Assembly (NCBI GenBank): GCA_050743125.1
Contig: JBOGEB010000155.1
Span: 1-10,793, forward strand
Reading direction: 5' to 3'
DNA from: JBOGEB01 sp050743125
GTDB taxonomy: Bacteria; Actinomycetota; Nitriliruptoria; Euzebyales; Egibacteraceae
DNA length: 10,793 nucleotides
Shown one piece after another: positions 7,534-10,793 of the stretch. The notes beneath the pieces were generated by a model. It was not told where the DNA came from and made no database searches. It saw only the letters and a program-made list of their open reading frames with translations. The translations under genes were made by a program, and so were the position numbers. Positions within the stretch are counted from its first letter, which is position 1, and the number at the start of each line of letters is the position of its first letter.

Positions 7534-7538
7534 AAGGA
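7534..7538 (+). promoter_or_regulatory. Ribosome binding site for ATG 7546
   Basis: AAGGA lies 7 bases before the ATG at 7546, a good arrangement. That ATG is one frame away from the helix-turn-helix coding frame. In the helix-turn-helix frame the only upstream starts are GTG 7377 and ATG 7425, with no ribosome binding site that I can see. Confidence 0.6.
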
Positions 7539-7545
7539 TGGGAGA

Positions 7546-8675
7546 ATGACCAGCCAACGGGGGTCGAGGGCAGCATTCAGCTCCTCAAGGAGGAGTTCGG
7601 CCGTGAGCTGCGTCGTCTGCGAAGAGCCGTGAACCTGACCCAAGACGCCCTTGCCCGGCAGGCGGGCTATCACCGAGTCTCCATCACCCAGTTAGAGAAA
7701 GGCCGCCAGGAGAGCGGACTGAAACCGCTTACCACCCTGCCCGCAGCCGAGTTCGTGCGTCTGAGAATCCGGCTGATTAGATTGGGAGCGCCGCCGGTCA
7801 TTGTCGATACTTTGGACGAAGCCTTGAGTGCAGATATGATAATCTCCGAAGCCGTCGAGGTTGGTAGTGACCTAGCTGGACAAGACAATCACCTGCTCGC
7901 CAGCTTCGTGCACAAGCGTGATCTGACGAACATGATCACATGGCCGTTTACGGGTGTAGTGCCAGACCGGATACGATTCCTGGAAAGTTTGCGGTCAAAC
8001 CACTGCAGGCATCGGGTTGATGCGTTCGGTCTCGATGAGACGGAACGCGCACGCTTTTTCGATTACCTTCTTGTAACCGCTGAGGCAAGCACATACAGTG
8101 ACACCATTTTGCCGCGTCGACAGGCGATCTACCTGCTAGGCTTTGACGCGCGGTCAGAGTCCGCGGAGTGGTTGCGCTCGGAGCAGCGTCGGGCGTGGCA
8201 TTGCGCCCACCCGGGCACCGATGTTCCGACTTGGGCTGCGGTGCGCTCCTCGGCGCTGACCCTCGCCCGCTTCGGGGATCGCGACCCTGTTCAAGCGTTT
8301 GTGCAGCACGGGCTCGCCAACGAGCAGCAAGAGGTAGCAAACCTTAATTACTGGGCCTACTGGGTCGGAGAGATCCCGCATATTGAACCAGACGACGTGT
8401 TCATGGTTGTAACAGACGTTTCATCTTGGGATGGCAGCACTCTGTTGCGTCACCTTCTGAACCGTCTGGAGGTGGGATCCGAGCACGCCGATTTAAACAT
8501 TCACACCCTATGGACACTGCTCCAGGCGCGTCCGTCTTTGCTGCAAATTCATACTACGCTGCGCTCGCTTGCGCGGGAGCGGATCGAGCAACTCATGGAT
8601 GACCGTGAGCTGTCGGCTCAGACGCGTCAGAAACTGCCGGCTCTCGCGTACGCCATACGCCTCGCTGAACGATAG
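7546..8675 (+). CDS. XRE-type helix-turn-helix protein with large C-terminal domain; start region needs a frame change
   Basis: The N-terminal helix-turn-helix is clear: FGRELRRLRRAVNLTQDALA leads to AGYHRVSITQLEKGRQ, the recognition helix. A domain of about 300 residues of unknown function follows, with GAPPVIVDTLDEALSADMI, ARFFDYLLVTAEAS, RRQAIYLLGFDARSESAEWL and NLNYWAYWVGEIP. It looks helical and resembles regulators found beside HD-domain genes in streptomycetes. The best start, ATG 7546, lies one frame off the main frame. Restoring one G in the G5 run at 7559-7563 would join MTSQRG to VEGSIQLLKEEF and give 376 residues. A -1 slip on the G run would do the same. Otherwise the frame opens at GTG 7377 or ATG 7425, which would put the operator-like palindromes inside the coding sequence. 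The gene ends 3 bases before the HD gene, so the two are surely co-transcribed. Confidence 0.8.
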
Positions 8676-8678
8676 GAA

Positions 8679-9263
8679 ATGACTGTGTCCGTGCAGGACG
8701 AGCATGATCACGAAGCCGGGGCCGTTGCGAGCTTTGCCTTCGAGCTGGGTGTGCTCAAGCGATTGCGTCGCTCCGGCTGGTGGCATGTTGGTGTGCGGGA
8801 CCCGGAGTCAGTGGCTGAGCACAGCCTGCGTGTCTCACAACTCGCGGCGATGCTCGCCGCCATGGAAGGAGCTGACCCAATGCGAGCGGCGTTTCTCGCG
8901 CTGTGGCACGACTCTCAGGAGACCCGCATCGGGGACCTCCCCCAGACCGCCAAACCCTATGTGAAGGTGGCTAGCAACGAGGTGATTACCGCCGATCAGA
9001 CCACGCAACTTCCGGATGCTGTGCGCAAGATCGTTCAGGAGGCCGTTACCGAGTACGAGGCCCAAGCCACCGTTGAGGCACACTGCGCCAAAGACGCCGA
9101 CAAGCTCGAATGCCTCATCCAGGCTGTCGAATACCGGGCGGCCGGCTACGTCGGCGTCCAGGGTTGGATCGACTCCTCGCGGGACGCTCTTCGTACCGAC
9201 GCAGCCCGTCGCATTGCCGACCAAGCGTTGCATACCTCCCAACTGGCTTGGCGCGGACGATGA
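8679..9263 (+). CDS. HD-domain phosphohydrolase, YfbR/HDDC2-like nucleotidase
   Basis: The 194-residue protein has a full HD-superfamily metal site: His48 in ESVAEHSLRV, His77-Asp78 in ALWHDSQETRIGDLP with Glu81 and Asp86, and Asp141 in KDADKLECLIQAVEY. These line up with the catalytic residues of the E. coli 5'-deoxynucleotidase YfbR and human HDDC2, which dephosphorylate deoxynucleoside monophosphates. The preceding GWWHVGVRDPESVAEHS is typical of the actinobacterial branch. A soluble cytoplasmic enzyme is expected; the exact nucleotide is not known. The start may be ATG 8679 or GTG 8685: the AGGA at 8674-8677 is too close to the first but correctly spaced for the second. It lies 3 bases after the stop of the regulator gene, which indicates a two-gene operon and probably coupled translation. 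Confidence 0.88.
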   Translation: MTVSVQDEHDHEAGAVASFAFELGVLKRLRRSGWWHVGVRDPESVAEHSLRVSQLAAMLAAMEGADPMRAAFLALWHDSQETRIGDLPQTAKPYVKVASNEVITADQTTQLPDAVRKIVQEAVTEYEAQATVEAHCAKDADKLECLIQAVEYRAAGYVGVQGWIDSSRDALRTDAARRIADQALHTSQLAWRGR

Positions 9264-9312
9264 CTAAGTACGTGTTTTGAGAATCGCGGCCTTGCTGCCG
9301 GCAGGCGGGTGA

Positions 9313-9341
9313 CTTTCCTCTGCATCCGAAGGAACGTTGCA
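9313..9341. repeat. Hairpin repeat, copy 1
   Basis: This 29-base unit reads CTTTCCTC-TGCATCCG-AAGGAACGTTGCA. It shares 26 of 29 positions with copy 2 at 9375-9403. The stem is imperfect here, with mismatches at the innermost pair and near the base, but the loop TGCATCCG is identical. Confidence 0.7.
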
Positions 9342-9374
9342 GGGCAGATGGGCAAGGCGGCAGTTCGGCTCCCG

Positions 9375-9403
9375 CTTTCCTTTGCATCCGAAGGAAAGCT
9401 GCA
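9375..9403. repeat. Hairpin repeat, copy 2
   Basis: This 29-base unit reads CTTTCCTT-TGCATCCG-AAGGAAAGCTGCA. The arms CTTTCCTT (9375-9382) and AAGGAAAG (9391-9398) pair perfectly over 8 bp around the loop TGCATCCG, which is identical to copy 1. The copies start 62 bases apart. The role is unknown: repetitive extragenic palindrome, RNA element or protein site. Confidence 0.7.
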
Positions 9404-9496
9404 ACCGGCGCAGCGGGGTGGGCGCGCAGCGGCGCCGACGCCCGCACCAGTCCGCGTGGCGCTCGGAGACCGCAGGTCAGACCGCTGACGTGGGTG

Positions 9497-9558
9497 CCGG
9501 ATGCGGCCTCGCGCGACTGCGAAGAAAGCCGCACGGCTTGCGCGAGCCGCATCCCGGG
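9497..9558. repeat. Long imperfect hairpin
   Basis: GGATGCGGCCTCGCGC (9499-9514) pairs with GCGCGAGCCGCATCC (9540-9554) over 15 bp with one bulged C, and CC/GG extends it at the base past another bulge. Inside, AAGCC (9526-9530) and GGCTT (9535-9539) form a smaller hairpin around GCAC. The branched shape suggests a structured RNA or a palindromic mobile repeat. Confidence 0.5.
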
Positions 9559-9961
9559 TGACTGCGCGAATTCTCGGCACACGTTCTAAGAACTCATGCC
9601 TTTCGAACCTGACGTCCCACACATAGCAGCCACGAGCTGGCATCTTTCGGCAGGCACACCACCGGCGCCGACCTGGGCCGCGGCCGGTCTGCCGCCTCGG
9701 GCAGGCCACGAGCCCGGACAACCTCGGGACAGGCAACACGAGACGCAGGCACGCAGCGCCACAACCGGTCGGCGGCCGGAGCGCGCAGCAACTGTCGGGA
9801 TCGCCGTCGCATGCTCCACTCGGGGGATCTCCATGTCGGGTGTCCGGTCAAGTCGCCGTGCGTCGCCGCCGTACAGCTGAAAACGTCGCGTTTGGCGTCG
9901 ACCGTGAAGGCGTCAACTGGCCGATACTTTGGGAATCGAAAGGTCACGACCGCTCGCGTCG

Positions 9962-9968
9962 AGAAGGA
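9962..9968 (+). promoter_or_regulatory. Ribosome binding site of the thioredoxin-fold gene
   Basis: AGAAGGA lies 6 bases before the ATG at 9975. The frame is open upstream to 9840, but the extra residues are Arg-rich and unlike the family, so 9975 is the start. Confidence 0.7.
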
Positions 9969-9974
9969 ACCGAA

Positions 9975-10550
9975 ATGAGTGGAACCGTCTGGAGCACCGG
10001 CTTCGACGAGGCCTGCCGCCTCGCCAAGGACGCGGGCAAACGGATCCTGCTCGACTTCTTCTCACCCACGTGAGGGGGCTGCCAGACGTTGGGTGCCGTG
10101 ACGTACCCAGAGCAGACCGTGGCCGACACCATCGCCGCCCACTTCATCGGCGTGCAGATCAACACCCAAGACAAAGCCGGCGAACCGATCGTCGAGCGCT
10201 ATCGGCAGGTGTGGACCCCCGACCTGCGCGTGCTGGACCCCGACGGGTTCGAGTACTACGCCTGGAACGGTTACCTGCCGCCGTTCGAGTTCGTCCCGCA
10301 ACTGCTCGTCGGCGAGGCCACAGCGCGCCTGCGCACCCACGACGACGCCGGCGCCGCCCAGCTGTACGCCGAGGTCGTACGACGCTTCCCGACCAGCCAC
10401 GCCGCTGCGCAGGCGCAATACCTCCTCGCGGTGTCCAAGTACAAAGCCAGCCACCAAGCCAACGACCTTTTGGGCGGCTGGCGTCAGCTGCGCCTGCGCT
10501 ACCCGTCCAGCATCTGGCGGGTCAAGCAGTCCTTCGCCGAGCAGGACTGA
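9975..10550 (+). CDS. Thioredoxin-fold protein with in-frame TGA in the CxxC motif: candidate selenoprotein
   Basis: Read through TGA 10071-10073, this frame gives 191 residues. The N-terminus WSTGFDEACRLAKDAGKRIL then LLDFFSPT forms the first helix and central strand of a thioredoxin fold. Residue 33 is the TGA, followed by Gly34-Gly35-Cys36 and QTLGAVTYPEQTVADTIAAH. The active site is therefore U-G-G-C where relatives have CxxC. Trp80-Thr81-Pro82 supplies the cis-proline and VLDPDGFEYYAWNG the next hairpin. Residues about 121-186 form a TPR-like helical domain (YAEVVRRFPTSHAAAQAQYL). No signal peptide or membrane segment is seen, so a cytoplasmic redox enzyme is expected. Coding quality is equal on both sides of the TGA. 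If the TGA is decoded as selenocysteine, this is a selenoprotein; otherwise it is a gene killed at its catalytic residue. The true stop is TGA 10548-10550. No sel genes are in the window. Confidence 0.7.
10090..10109 (+). promoter_or_regulatory. Candidate bacterial SECIS hairpin
   Basis: TGGGTGC (10090-10096) pairs with GTACCCA (10103-10109) over 7 bp, one of them G-T, around the 6-base loop CGTGAC. The loop begins 23 bases after the TGA and has G at its second position. The general bacterial SECIS model expects a G among the first two loop bases and a TGA-to-loop distance of roughly 16-37 bases, and both conditions hold. It lies inside the coding sequence, as in other bacteria. Chance formation is possible in GC-rich DNA. 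Confidence 0.55.
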
Positions 10551-10793
10551 CGCTCAACGCCTGCGCCGCCGAAACCAGCCCCAAACGAAACCCAGGCCGA
10601 CCTGATCTGCCCCGCAGACCCTCCGACAGCCAGGGATGACGGCACGACGGGTATATCGCTGTCGCGCTCGTCGCGGGGTCCCGCAACCCGGAGTTAGGGG
10701 CGTATCTGCCCCTAAGTCGGGATTGCAGCCGCCGCCTGCGGGTGCGTCGTTGCAGTCGTTTGCCTCCGGCTAGCTTGCCCGGCGAGAGGTCAC
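10551..10793. other. Gap of 243 bases to the window end, no gene seen
   Basis: No reading frame with a start signal or recognisable product is visible. I looked for a selenocysteine tRNA here because of the upstream gene and found no TCA anticodon arm or long acceptor stem. The only structure is the hairpin at 10683-10726. Confidence 0.5.
10683..10726. repeat. 44-base imperfect inverted repeat
   Basis: The core TTAGGGGC (10694-10701) pairs perfectly with GCCCCTAA (10708-10715) around GTATCT. The pairing extends outward through AG/CT, CCC/GGG and GCAA/TTGC with one G-G mismatch and two single-base bulges, so arms of about 19 bases match. It lies 130 bases after the thioredoxin-fold gene and has no T tract. 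It may be a terminator, an extragenic palindrome or an end of a mobile element. Confidence 0.55.

Larger units (their letters stand above)
9264..9974. other. Gap of 711 bases without a convincing gene
   Basis: Open frames exist on both strands but are Arg/Pro/Ala-rich, have no ribosome binding site and no domain that I recognise, so I do not call a gene. The left half holds a pair of 29-base hairpin repeats and a long imperfect hairpin. The right half (about 9600-9960) shows no clear structure apart from the ribosome binding site of the next gene. A noncoding RNA in the left half is possible. Confidence 0.5.

Noticed and set aside
9313..9403. CRISPR array
   Set aside because: Only two copies with a 33-base space between them, self-complementary units, and no cas genes.
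9604..9620. Second SOS box, from TCGAAC near 9604
   Set aside because: Only one half-site is present; the partner half-site does not match at the required spacing.
9115..9947. Several leftward frames in the gap before the thioredoxin-fold gene
   Set aside because: They are Arg/Ala/Pro-rich, overlap each other and the HD gene, and have no ribosome binding site or family resemblance.
9840..9974. Upstream extension of the thioredoxin-fold gene from ATG 9840
   Set aside because: The added residues are Arg-rich and unlike the fold, and a strong ribosome binding site sits before ATG 9975.
10071..10073. TGA read as an ordinary amino acid through a changed genetic code
   Set aside because: TGA ends the ABC exporter, ltaE, the HD gene and the thioredoxin-fold gene itself, so it is a normal stop here. 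Only site-specific recoding or a mutation is left.
10066..10085. TGA produced by an insertion or deletion as in the lipoprotein
   Set aside because: The frame is identical before and after the TGA, so a single indel cannot explain it; two compensating ones within a few bases would be needed.
10551..10793. Selenocysteine tRNA (selC) downstream of the candidate selenoprotein
   Set aside because: I found no TCA anticodon arm, no long acceptor/T stem and no conserved T-loop sequence; the inverted repeat there does not fold as a tRNA.

Overview
The window is high-GC bacterial DNA and looks actinobacterial. Coding GC and third-position GC are high. It opens with the N-terminus of a DUF222/13E12-type protein that carries a LexA-like box at its start codon, and the helix-turn-helix/HD gene pair resembles pairs I know from Streptomyces-type genomes. 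TGA ends several ordinary genes here, so the standard stop assignment holds.

Layout. 1-296 (-): truncated DUF222 gene. 567-2462 (+): ABC exporter with fused membrane and ATPase domains. 2664-3611 (+): Na+/Ca2+ exchanger-superfamily protein with unusual alpha-repeats, ending toward a two-gene minus-strand group, ltaE (L-threonine aldolase, 4420-5451) followed by a SAM-dependent O-methyltransferase (3674-4336). 5506-6036 (+): secreted lipoprotein gene broken by three frame changes, each of which looks like loss of one G. 6037-7300: accessory-looking stretch with a strong hairpin and two or three small minus-strand genes of unknown function; its right end has lower third-position GC. 7301-7545: divergent control region with nested palindromes. 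7546-8675 and 8679-9263 (+): tightly coupled pair, an XRE-type helix-turn-helix protein and an HD-domain nucleotidase-like protein. 9264-9974: no convincing gene, but two copies of a 29-bp hairpin repeat and a long imperfect hairpin. 9975-10550 (+): thioredoxin-fold gene with an in-frame TGA exactly at the first position of the CxxC motif. 10551-10793: no gene; a 44-bp imperfect hairpin.

The most notable item is the gene at 9975-10550. It has a strong ribosome binding site and a continuous frame on both sides of the TGA. A hairpin placed as in the general bacterial SECIS model follows the TGA. I read it as a candidate selenoprotein with a Sec-Gly-Gly-Cys active site and a C-terminal TPR-like helical domain. 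A nonsense mutation cannot be excluded from this window alone, because no selA, selB, selC or selD gene is present here.

A second theme is reading-frame breaks. The lipoprotein (three places) and the regulator at 7546 (one place) would all be restored by adding one G, which suggests either homopolymer base loss in the assembly or real decay; the regulator could alternatively use frameshifting.
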